64,000 bases of DNA from Glycocaulis albus. Lineage in GTDB: Bacteria; Pseudomonadota; Alphaproteobacteria; Caulobacterales; Maricaulaceae. Below are positions 17,638 through 25,811 of the stretch, piece by piece. Where the stretch lies: positions 124,001 through 188,000 of the forward strand of contig NZ_BMFS01000001.1 in NCBI RefSeq assembly GCF_014639075.1. The letters are read 5' to 3'. How positions within the stretch are numbered: position 1 is the first letter of the stretch; the number at the start of each line of letters is the position of its first letter. The position numbers and the translations under genes were made by a program. The notes under the pieces are model-generated. The model searched no databases. It was not told where the DNA came from and was given only the letters and a program-made list of their open reading frames with translations.

Positions 17638-18576
17638 ATGACCGATCCTGCCAGCCTTGATGCGGTCCAGCTCAGCCTTGGCCCCGTGTTTCAAAGCGTT
17701 CTGCCGGTCAGCCTGGCGGTCATCATGTTTGCGGTGGCCCTCACCTTGCGCGTGGAGGATTTTCTGGCACTGGCCAGACGCCCTGCGCAGTTTGCCGGTG
17801 CGGCCCTGACCCAGATCCTCCTCTTGCCGCTGGCAACGCTGGGCCTCGTCATGGTGCTGCAGCCCCAGCCCTCCATCGCGCTGGGCATGATCGTGGTGGC
17901 GTGCTGCCCGGGCGGGAATGTCTCGAACTTCTTCACCCATCTTGGCCGGGGCGATACCGCGCTTTCGGTGTCGCTGACGGCAACCTCCAGCCTTCTGGCG
18001 GCGCTGGCGACGCCGGTCTCCATATTGTTCTGGAGCGGGCTTTACGGCCCGACGCGCGAACTGGTCGATGCGCTGGATGTCGATGCGCTGCCGTTTGTCA
18101 TGCAGACCATGGTAATCCTTGCCGTGCCGCTGGTCCTGGGCATGGCACTGGCGGCGCGGGCGCCCGGATTTGCGCGCCGCTTGCGGCCCGTCACGTCGAT
18201 GCTCGCCATGGCGATCCTTGTCCTGATCATCCTTGGCAGCCTTGCGGGCAATGCGGACCTGCTGCTCATGGGCGCGGTCGCCATCTTGCCGACCGTCATC
18301 CTGCACAACGCCATGGCGTTGCTGCTGGGCTATGCGACCGGCTGGGCCTTGCGTTTCGATGCCCGCGGGCGGCGCGCCATGACGATTGAAATTGGCATTC
18401 AGAATTCAGGCCTCGGCCTTGTAATCCTGCTGGGTGCGCTTGGCGGGCTTGGCGGTGCTGCCGCGGTCATTGCCGTCTGGGGCATCTGGCATCTTCTGTC
18501 GGGTCTGGGGCTTGCCTATGCGTTCCGTCTGACCGACCATTTGCGCCAGCACAAACTTGCCGGAGGACGCCCATGA
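17638..18576 (+). CDS. Bile acid:sodium symporter (BASS) family transporter
   Basis: A 312-residue polytopic membrane protein. Signatures of the BASS/SBF family are ACCPGGNVSNFFTHLGRGD (the crossing helix after span 4), LSVSLTATSSLLAALATPV, and the second-repeat motif TIEIGIQNSGLGLVI. These proteins couple Na+ influx to uptake of organic anions such as bile acids, pantoate or 2-keto acids; the bacterial substrate is often not a bile acid. The gene overlaps the downstream amidohydrolase by 4 bases (ATGA), strongly suggesting that transporter and enzyme handle the same compound. Confidence 0.9.
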   Translation: MTDPASLDAVQLSLGPVFQSVLPVSLAVIMFAVALTLRVEDFLALARRPAQFAGAALTQILLLPLATLGLVMVLQPQPSIALGMIVVACCPGGNVSNFFTHLGRGDTALSVSLTATSSLLAALATPVSILFWSGLYGPTRELVDALDVDALPFVMQTMVILAVPLVLGMALAARAPGFARRLRPVTSMLAMAILVLIILGSLAGNADLLLMGAVAILPTVILHNAMALLLGYATGWALRFDARGRRAMTIEIGIQNSGLGLVILLGALGGLGGAAAVIAVWGIWHLLSGLGLAYAFRLTDHLRQHKLAGGRP

Positions 18577-20354
18577 CCCACCAGCTGAAGATCGTGAACG
18601 GCCTCGTCCATGACGGTTCGGGGGCGCAGCCCTACAGGGCCGATATCGCCATCGACCATGGCCGGATCAGCGCGGTGGGCACTGATCTGGGCGAGGCGCG
18701 CGAGACCATCGATGCAACAGGATGCATCGTGACGCCGGGCTTTATCGACATTCACACCCATTACGATGGACAGGCGACCTGGGATGACCGGATGGAGCCT
18801 TCCATCCGCCATGGCATCACCACCGCCATCATGGGTAATTGCGGGGTGGGCTTTGCGCCGGTGCGCAAGAACGACCATGACCGCCTCGTACGCCTGATGG
18901 AGGGGGTGGAGGATATTCCCGGCACCGCGCTCCATGAGGGCCTGAAATGGAACTGGGAGAGCTTCCCCGACTATCTCGATGCGCTGGAGGCGATGCCGCG
19001 CACGATCGATATCGCGGCCATGATCACCCACGACCCGCTGCGCGTGTATGTGATGGATGAGCGCGCGAGCTTTGATGCGCAGGCCTCTGACGAGGACATC
19101 GCACGCATGCGAAAGCTGGTACGCGAGGCGCTGGAGGCGGGCGCGATAGGTTTCTCGACCGGGCGCTCGGACCTGCACCGTACAGCCGATGGCGAGTGGA
19201 CACCGGCATCCGAAGCTACCGCCAAGGAGCTCACGGGTATTGCCGAGGCCTTCAAGGGCCTCACCCATGGCGTGCTGCAGGCGGTGTCTGACTTTGACTT
19301 GCAACGTTCGGAGGAAGCCTTCCCGAAGGAGTGGGAGGTGGTGGAGAAATACGTGAAGGCGGGTGGCGGGCGCCCGGCTTCCATCTCCCTCATGCAGCGC
19401 GATCTGGCGCCCGATCAGTGGCGCGACATTCTTAAAGGAGTCGAGAAACTCAACGCCGAGGGCGTGGATATGCGCGTGCAGGTCGCCCCGCGCGCGATTG
19501 GCGTGTTCCTCGGTCTGCAATGCACCTTCCACCCCTTCATGGGCCACCCCTCCTACAAGGCGATCGCGCACCTGACGCTGGAGGAACGGGGCGCCCGCAT
19601 GAAGGAACCGGCCGTCAAGGCGCAAATCCTCTCTGAAAAGCCCGACAAGGTGTCCGTCGAAGGCTCGTCGGTACCGCCGATAGCCGATGTGATGCTGGAA
19701 GCGATGGAGTTCGTCGCCGAGAAGCTGTTCATGCTGAGCGATGATCCCGATTACGAGCAGTCCGGCGAACAGTCGATTGCGGGCCGGGCCCGTGCGCGCG
19801 GCGTGTCAGTCTGGGAAGAGCTTTATGACACGGTGACCGCGCGCGACGGCAAGGAGCTGATCTATCTGCCCATCTATAACTATACCGAGATGAGCTATGA
19901 CAATGTGCTGACCATGATGCGCCACCCGCAGGCCCTGATCGGGCTGTCCGATGGCGGCGCGCATGTCGGCACGGTCTGTGATGCAAGCTTCCCGAGCTAT
20001 CTTTTGAAATACTGGACCCAGGAGCGCACGCGCGGCGAGCGCATGGAGCTTTCCCGCGCCGTGCAGATGCTCTCTGCCGACATCGCCGACTTCCTGGGGC
20101 TCAATGACCGGGGCCGGATAAGGGTGGGCCTGAAGGCCGATCTCAACGTGATCGATCTCGATAATCTCAAACTGGAAGCTCCGCACATGGTTGCCGACCT
20201 GCCCGCAGGCGGTCAGCGCCTGTTGCAAGGGGCAAGCGGCTACCGGGCGACCATCGTCTCGGGCGAGGTCGTGGTGCGTGATGACAGCGTGACCGAGGCC
20301 CGCCCCGGCCGCCTCATCCGCGCCGGCCGGCAAATGGCGATGGCGGCAGAGTAA
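18573..20354 (+). CDS. Amidohydrolase-superfamily D-aminoacylase-like enzyme
   Basis: A 593-residue metal-dependent hydrolase of the N-acyl-D-amino-acid deacylase group. The beta-sandwich N-terminus (LKIVNGLVHDGSG) leads into TPGFIDIHTHYDGQ with the HxH metal pair. GNCGVGFAP follows with the typical Cys, then IGFSTGRSD, and a late LSDGGAHVG with the metal Asp. The C-terminal sandwich ends in GVNVID-like KADLNVIDLDNL. It is longer than classical D-aminoacylases (about 480-500) and matches the larger amidohydrolase_3 type. Expected activity is hydrolysis of an N-acyl amide or cyclic ureide. It is translationally coupled to the BASS transporter. Confidence 0.85.
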   Translation: MTHQLKIVNGLVHDGSGAQPYRADIAIDHGRISAVGTDLGEARETIDATGCIVTPGFIDIHTHYDGQATWDDRMEPSIRHGITTAIMGNCGVGFAPVRKNDHDRLVRLMEGVEDIPGTALHEGLKWNWESFPDYLDALEAMPRTIDIAAMITHDPLRVYVMDERASFDAQASDEDIARMRKLVREALEAGAIGFSTGRSDLHRTADGEWTPASEATAKELTGIAEAFKGLTHGVLQAVSDFDLQRSEEAFPKEWEVVEKYVKAGGGRPASISLMQRDLAPDQWRDILKGVEKLNAEGVDMRVQVAPRAIGVFLGLQCTFHPFMGHPSYKAIAHLTLEERGARMKEPAVKAQILSEKPDKVSVEGSSVPPIADVMLEAMEFVAEKLFMLSDDPDYEQSGEQSIAGRARARGVSVWEELYDTVTARDGKELIYLPIYNYTEMSYDNVLTMMRHPQALIGLSDGGAHVGTVCDASFPSYLLKYWTQERTRGERMELSRAVQMLSADIADFLGLNDRGRIRVGLKADLNVIDLDNLKLEAPHMVADLPAGGQRLLQGASGYRATIVSGEVVVRDDSVTEARPGRLIRAGRQMAMAAE

Positions 20355-20503
20355 TCGCCATCGACAAGACGACCGTTCAGGCGCATGATTCAAGGCTCAG
20401 GGATCAGCGCGCCATCCGCCAAAGGGACGGATGGCAGACCGGCGCGCCCTGCCCGCCACGGCATGGGCCGTAATCTCGCGGGTCAGCCGGCGGAGTGACG
20501 CCC

Positions 20504-20650
20504 ATGGCCAAAGGCCAGATGCGGGGCAATAAGGAAGCCAAAAAACCCAAGAAGGAAAAGCCGAAAGTGACGGCCGCCGCGCCGCCGCGTACGGCTATCG
20601 ACCGGATGAAAGAGTCGCAGGACCGCTCCAAGGCGCGCAAGCCGAGCTAG
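20504..20650 (+). CDS. 48-residue Lys-rich small protein
   Basis: ATG at 20504 to TAG at 20648-20650. The product begins MAKGQMRGNKEAKKPKKEK, continues with an Ala/Pro stretch and ends IDRMKESQDRSKARKPS, so it is very basic and probably unstructured. Small proteins with the MAK-QMR-NKE-KKPKK start are widespread in proteobacterial genomes as hypothetical proteins, which supports reality despite the size. CGGAG lies 8-12 bases upstream. Function unknown; the charge suggests nucleic-acid or ribosome contact, which is inference only. Confidence 0.7.
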   Translation: MAKGQMRGNKEAKKPKKEKPKVTAAAPPRTAIDRMKESQDRSKARKPS

Positions 20651-20656
20651 GCGGTC

Positions 20657-20965
20657 CTAGCCGTTCAGCGGCTCAACCTCGCGCTCGATCTGTGACACGC
20701 GGTCGCCCAGTACGGCTATGTCGTACTGGGATTGCAGGCTGAGCCAAAAGGCTGGCGTGGTGCCGAGCGCACGCGCCAGACGGCAGGCCATTTCTGCTGA
20801 TATGGCCTGCTTTGCGTTCACAATACGCGATATGCTTGCAGGCGTAGTGCGCAGGCGGGCCGCCAATGCGCTCGCGGACAAGCTTAGCGGCACCATGAAG
20901 TCCTCCTTGAGCACTTCACCGGGGTGAATGCCCAGACCCAGAAGAGGGATGTTAGCGCCGTCCAT
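20657..20965 (-). CDS. higA: HigA-family antitoxin
   Basis: A 102-residue XRE-type helix-turn-helix antitoxin with the VapI/HigA layout: HPGEVLKEDFMVPLSLSASALAARL, TTPASISRIVNAKQAISAEMACRLARALG and TTPAFWLSLQSQYD. It represses its operon and neutralises the HigB nuclease. It lies 12 bases downstream of higB, in the toxin-first order typical of hig modules. The C-terminal tail (VSQIEREVEPLNG) is short. Confidence 0.93.
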   Translation of the reverse strand: MDGANIPLLGLGIHPGEVLKEDFMVPLSLSASALAARLRTTPASISRIVNAKQAISAEMACRLARALGTTPAFWLSLQSQYDIAVLGDRVSQIEREVEPLNG

Positions 20966-20977
20966 TTTTCAGCTCCG

Positions 20978-21265
20978 CTAGTGGTAGTCTGTGATCTCGA
21001 CATCGGCAGGACCCGCATCGGTCCACACAAAACATACCCGCCACTGATCATTGATCCGGATCGAGTATTGTCCGGCGCGATTGCCCTTTAGCGGCTCAAG
21101 CCGGTTTCCCGGCGGGGCCCTGAGGTCATCGAGCGCTGACGCGGCGTTGAGCTGCGCCAGTTTGCGTGCGGCAATGCGGGTCACGCTCGCCCATCCGGCC
21201 TTTCGCGGCACATTTCCGGTTTCCGCAAACCTGCGGGCCTCCTGATCACGCCACGAAACGATCAT
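20978..21265 (-). CDS. higB: HigB-type RelE-superfamily toxin
   Basis: A 95-residue RelE/HigB-fold toxin. It has ARKLAQLNAASALDDLRAPPGNRLEPLKGNRAGQYSIRINDQWRVCFVW followed by the final strand ADVEITDYH, the standard HigB pattern with the catalytic Arg/His set. HigB cleaves mRNA on the translating ribosome. Toxin precedes antitoxin on the minus strand. Only 31 bases separate its start from the gltB stop, so its promoter must lie within or at the very end of gltB; the palindrome at 21280-21297 is the likely operator. Confidence 0.9.
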   Translation of the reverse strand: MIVSWRDQEARRFAETGNVPRKAGWASVTRIAARKLAQLNAASALDDLRAPPGNRLEPLKGNRAGQYSIRINDQWRVCFVWTDAGPADVEITDYH

Positions 21266-21279
21266 ACGACGAAAATATT

Positions 21280-21297
21280 ACGCATTACGCAATGCGT
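21280..21297. promoter_or_regulatory. Inverted repeat upstream of higBA (probable HigA operator)
   Basis: ACGCATT (21280-21286) and AATGCGT (21291-21297) are perfect 7-base inverted arms separated by ACGC. The element starts 15 bases upstream of the higB start and touches the first base of the gltB stop codon. Confidence 0.6.
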
Positions 21298-24200
21298 CAA
21301 ACTTTCACTTTCTCCACGCCGCCGCTCTCCACATAACCTGCCTCGAAGGGGCGGACATGGCGGATGGCGCGCTTGCGGCGCTCCCAGTCGGCCAGGATCG
21401 CCGCGCCATGGCGTGAGCCTGTGGCCTCGACATGCGCCTCGATCAGTGACCGGCAGCGGGCTTCTGCATCGGCGTCGAGATCGCTGACGAACACAGTCTC
21501 TGCATTGAGGCGCGGTTCCAGCCTGTCTCCCTCGTCCAGCACGAAGGCTTCCCCGCCGGTCATGCCGGCGGCGAAATTGTCGCCCACCTTGCCCAGGATC
21601 ACCGCCACGCCGCCTGTCATGTACTCGCAGCCATTGGCGCCGCATCCCTCGACCACGACTGTCGCACCGGAATTGCGCACCGCAAAGCGCTGGCCCGCCC
21701 CGCCAGCGGCGTAGAGTTCACCCGATGTCGCCCCGTAGAGCACCGTGTTGCCGATGATCGCATCGCCCGGTGCCTCGCGAGTGCAACCGCCGAACGGACG
21801 GATGGCGATGACGGCACCGGAGAGGCCCTTGCCGACATAGTCATTGGCATCGCCTTCCAGCTCAATGCGCAAGCCCTTTGCCGCGAAGGCGCCCAGTGAC
21901 TGGCCGGCAGAGCCGTTCAGATGAAGCGTGAGCTGGCCATCGCTTAGCCCATCTGGGCCGAACTTGCGCACAATGGCAGAGGAGACGCGCGTGCCGACCG
22001 CGCGGTCGGTGTTTCTGACATCATAGACAAGCTGCATCTTCTCAGCGCGCGAGAAGACGGCGCTGGCGTCTTTGAGAATCTGTTCGTCCAGGCTCGGCGC
22101 GACCGCATTGCGCTGGGTGCGCGTGGAGCGCGGCGGACGGGCATGGGGATCGACCCGGACCAGAAGCGGATTGAGGTCGAGATCATCGAGATGCTCCGCG
22201 CCCCGGCTGACCTGATCAAGCAGATCGGCGCGTCCGATCACGTCCTCGATGGAGCTCGCGCCGAGGCGGGCCAGAATCTCTCGCGCATCGCGCGCGATAA
22301 ACGTCATCAGGTTGACCACATGGTCGGCCAGGCCGGTAAAGCGCTTGCGAAGTTCATCATCCTGCGTGCACACGCCGACCGGGCAGGTATTGGAATGGCA
22401 CTGGCGCACCATCAGGCAGCCCAGCGCCACAAGGCTTGTGGTGCCGATGCCGAACTCTTCAGCGCCCAGCATGGCGGCGATTACGATGTCGCGGCCCGTA
22501 CGTATCCCGCCATCGGCGCGCAGGGTGACGCGCTCACGCAGGCCATTGAGGGAGAGCACCTGATGGGCTTCAGAGAGGCCCAGCTCCAATGGCGCACCGG
22601 CAAACTTGATGGAGGTCTGGGGGCTTGCGCCCGTACCGCCCACATTGCCGGAGATGAGGATCACGTCCGCATGGGCCTTGGCAACGCCTGCCGCCACTGC
22701 GCCCACACCGGCCGCGCTGACGAGTTTCACCGCTACGCGCGCGTCGGGGTTGATCTGTTTGAGGTCATAGATGAGCTGGGCCAGATCCTCGATGGAGTAG
22801 ATATCGTGGTGGGGCGGAGGGCTGATCAGCGTCGTGCCGGGAATGGCGTGGCGCATTTTCGCGATGAACTTCGTCACCTTGAAGCCGGGCAGCTGGCCTC
22901 CCTCGCCGGGCTTGGCCCCTTGTGCCACCTTGATCTCAATCTCGCGGCATTCATTGAGATATTGCGCCGTTACTCCGAACCGGCCCGAGGCGATCTGCTT
23001 GACGGCCGAGTTCATGTTGTCGCCATTGGGCAGGGGCTTGTAACGGGCGGGATCCTCCCCGCCCTCGCCGGAGACGGATTTGGCCCCGATCCGGTTCATG
23101 GCGACGTTGAGCGCCCCGTGGGCTTCGGGCGACAGCGCGCCCAGGCTCATGCCGGGCGTGACAAAGCGCTGGCGTATCTCGTTGACGCTCTCGCAGGCCG
23201 AAATATCGATGGCCGGGCCCAGGGCACGCATGTCCAGAAGGTCACGCAGCTGGATGGGGGGCTTGGACTGCTGCAGCTCCACGAACTGGCGGAAGGCTGA
23301 GTAATCCTCATTACGCACGGCTTTCTGCAGGGCGGTGACGCTCTGGGCCTCCACCGCGTGCACTTCGCCGGAGCTGCGCTGGCGGTAGAAGCCGCCGACG
23401 GGCAGGCGCACCGCGCCTTCCATTCCCCACGCCCAGCGGTGCAGCTCGGCAAGCTTCTGTTCAAGGCCGGACAGGCCCACGCCGGAAATACGGCTGGTCA
23501 CCCCGCCGAGATATTCGGACGCCACCGCGCGCGAGAGGCCGAGCACCTCGAAATTGCATCCGCCGCGATAGGAGGAGATGACCGCAATCCCCATCTTGGA
23601 GAGGATTTTCATCAGGCCGGCATCGAGCGCCTTCTTCATCTGGAAAGCGCGCTTTTCCGGTGTCAGCTGGCCAAGGCCGCGCAGCGTGCGCGTCACCACC
23701 GTTTCAAAGGCGACATAGGGGTTCACGGTGGTTGCGCCGAGACCGATCAGCACTGCGCAGGCATGGGCATCCATCGCGTCGGCGGCGCGAACATTCAGCG
23801 AGACATGGGTGCGAAGGCCTTCACGCGTCAAATGCGTGTGGGCGGCCCCGACCGCCAGCGCCATCGGCACCGCGCAGCGCTCCGGCCCCAGCGCCTCATC
23901 GGTGAGGACGAGGTGCTGGGCCTTGCCGTCACGCACGGCCGCCGCGGCATCGGCGCGTATCCGGTCCAGCGCCTCCCGCAGCCCTGTGCCGCTGCCCGCA
24001 GCATCCTCTAGCGCGAAGGTGCAGTCGATCTCGGCCACACCCTCGCCCAGCACGCCGCGCAGGCGCTGATACATGCCATTGGTGAGAATCGGGCTGTCCA
24101 GCACGAACACATCAGTCTGTGTCTCGTCCGTCGCGAGGATATTGCCCAGATTCTTGAACCGGGTTTTCAGGCTCATCACCCGCCCTTCGCGCAGCGGGTC

Positions 24201-25811
24201 GATTGGCGGGTTGGTGACTTGCGAGAAATTCTGCCGGAAATAGTGGTAGACGGGCCGGTAGCGGGTGGAGAGCACGGCCAGCGGGCTGTCATCGCCCATC
24301 GAGCCGATGGCTTCCTTGCCGTCCTCGGCCATCGGCGCAAGGATGATCTCTATATCCTCCAGGGTGAGACCGGCCGCCGCCTGGCGGCGTGCGCGCATCT
24401 CCTCGTCCCACAGGACAGGTTCCGGGCCGGGCCCGACCTCAGCCTCGATATCGCGGATATTGGACAGCCATTCATCATACGGATGCTTGGCGGCGAGATG
24501 GTCGAGTATCTCGTTGGCATCAAAGAACTGCCCGGCATCAAGATCGACTGCCACCATGCGTCCCGGCTCGATGGAGCCGCGCCGCGCCACGCGCGATTGC
24601 GGCAAAGGCGTCATGCCGGTTTCAGACCCCACCACCAGCAGATCGTCATGGGTGCGCAGCCAGCGAAGCGGACGAAGGCCGTTGCGGTCCAGCCCTGCCA
24701 CCGCCCAGCGCCCGTCACAGGCGGCCAGCGCCGCCGGGCCGTCCCACGGCTCCATCACCGAGTTGCAATGCTCGTAGAGGCCGCGCCAGCGGGCTGGCAT
24801 GATGTCGGCCTTTTTCGACCAGGCCTCCGGGATGAGAAGGGCCTTGGCCATGGGCGCTGTGCGCCCGGCGCGTACCAGCACCTCGAACACCTGATCGAGG
24901 GCGGCAGAGTCCGATGAGCCGGCCTGGATGACGGGTTTGACCACGTCTTCGGCGTCGGCAAAGGCCTTGGACGCCATGAGAATCTCATGGCTTTTCATCC
25001 AGTTCACATTGCCCTTGAGCGTATTGATCTCGCCATTATGGGCGAGCATGCGAAAAGGCTGGGCGAGCTTCCATTCGGGGAAGGTGTTGGTCGAGTAGCG
25101 CTGGTGGAAAATGGCAAAAGAGGAGACAAAGCGCTCGTCGGTGAGGTCCGGGTAGAAGCGGTCAATCGCTTCGGCCAGGAACATGCCCTTGTAGATGATG
25201 TCGCGCGTGGAGAGCGAGGCGATGTAGAAGCCCGGCAAATTCTCCTCGCGTGCGCGCTTCTCGATGCGCCGGCGCACGATATAGAGCTGGCGGTCAAGGA
25301 TATGGGCTTTCTTGCCGCGCGGATCATCAAACAATATCTGCTCGATCGCGGGCCTTGTGGCATTGGCTTTCTCGCCAAGGCAGGAGGGGTCGATCGGCGT
25401 TTGCCTCCAGCCATAGAGCCGGAAGCCCGCGCGCAGGATTTCGGTTTCCACAATGGTGCGGCCGCGCTCCTGCGCGGCAAAGTCCGTGCGCGGCAGGAAG
25501 ATCATGCCGACGGCGACCGGGCCTTCGCCCGGAATGTGGCCGGTGCGCGCCACCTGTTCTTTAAAGAAATCCTGCGGCACGCCCACGCGCACGCCTGCCC
25601 CGTCGCCGGTCTTGCCATCGGCATCGACCGCGCCGCGGTGCCAGACCGCTTTGAGCGACTTGATCGCCAGCTCCACCACTTCGCGGCGCGGCTCGCCGTC
25701 AATCGCGGCGATCAGGCCGACGCCGCACGCATCGCGTTCGGAGGCGGGGTCATAGCTGCCCGCCTCAATCAGGCGCTGGCGCTGTTCCAGATAGGCGTTC
25801 ATCCCGGTCAT
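21297..25811 (-). CDS. gltB: Glutamate synthase (NADPH) large subunit
   Basis: A 1504-residue GOGAT alpha subunit that makes two glutamates from glutamine, 2-oxoglutarate and NADPH electrons. Domains in order: glutamine amidotransferase with its nucleophile at Cys29 (ERDACGVGL, exposed after propeptide removal), central domain, FMN-binding synthase barrel (PGEGGQLPGFKV, ISPPPHHDIYSIEDL, GGTGASP) and C-terminal beta-helix with repeated GXXGXG turns. The [3Fe-4S] cysteines are in CLMVRQCHSNTC. Its ATG overlaps the gltD stop (ATGA), so the order is gltD then gltB with translational coupling. A second in-frame ATG lies three codons in. Confidence 0.97.
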   Translation of the reverse strand: MTGMNAYLEQRQRLIEAGSYDPASERDACGVGLIAAIDGEPRREVVELAIKSLKAVWHRGAVDADGKTGDGAGVRVGVPQDFFKEQVARTGHIPGEGPVAVGMIFLPRTDFAAQERGRTIVETEILRAGFRLYGWRQTPIDPSCLGEKANATRPAIEQILFDDPRGKKAHILDRQLYIVRRRIEKRAREENLPGFYIASLSTRDIIYKGMFLAEAIDRFYPDLTDERFVSSFAIFHQRYSTNTFPEWKLAQPFRMLAHNGEINTLKGNVNWMKSHEILMASKAFADAEDVVKPVIQAGSSDSAALDQVFEVLVRAGRTAPMAKALLIPEAWSKKADIMPARWRGLYEHCNSVMEPWDGPAALAACDGRWAVAGLDRNGLRPLRWLRTHDDLLVVGSETGMTPLPQSRVARRGSIEPGRMVAVDLDAGQFFDANEILDHLAAKHPYDEWLSNIRDIEAEVGPGPEPVLWDEEMRARRQAAAGLTLEDIEIILAPMAEDGKEAIGSMGDDSPLAVLSTRYRPVYHYFRQNFSQVTNPPIDPLREGRVMSLKTRFKNLGNILATDETQTDVFVLDSPILTNGMYQRLRGVLGEGVAEIDCTFALEDAAGSGTGLREALDRIRADAAAAVRDGKAQHLVLTDEALGPERCAVPMALAVGAAHTHLTREGLRTHVSLNVRAADAMDAHACAVLIGLGATTVNPYVAFETVVTRTLRGLGQLTPEKRAFQMKKALDAGLMKILSKMGIAVISSYRGGCNFEVLGLSRAVASEYLGGVTSRISGVGLSGLEQKLAELHRWAWGMEGAVRLPVGGFYRQRSSGEVHAVEAQSVTALQKAVRNEDYSAFRQFVELQQSKPPIQLRDLLDMRALGPAIDISACESVNEIRQRFVTPGMSLGALSPEAHGALNVAMNRIGAKSVSGEGGEDPARYKPLPNGDNMNSAVKQIASGRFGVTAQYLNECREIEIKVAQGAKPGEGGQLPGFKVTKFIAKMRHAIPGTTLISPPPHHDIYSIEDLAQLIYDLKQINPDARVAVKLVSAAGVGAVAAGVAKAHADVILISGNVGGTGASPQTSIKFAGAPLELGLSEAHQVLSLNGLRERVTLRADGGIRTGRDIVIAAMLGAEEFGIGTTSLVALGCLMVRQCHSNTCPVGVCTQDDELRKRFTGLADHVVNLMTFIARDAREILARLGASSIEDVIGRADLLDQVSRGAEHLDDLDLNPLLVRVDPHARPPRSTRTQRNAVAPSLDEQILKDASAVFSRAEKMQLVYDVRNTDRAVGTRVSSAIVRKFGPDGLSDGQLTLHLNGSAGQSLGAFAAKGLRIELEGDANDYVGKGLSGAVIAIRPFGGCTREAPGDAIIGNTVLYGATSGELYAAGGAGQRFAVRNSGATVVVEGCGANGCEYMTGGVAVILGKVGDNFAAGMTGGEAFVLDEGDRLEPRLNAETVFVSDLDADAEARCRSLIEAHVEATGSRHGAAILADWERRKRAIRHVRPFEAGYVESGGVEKVKV

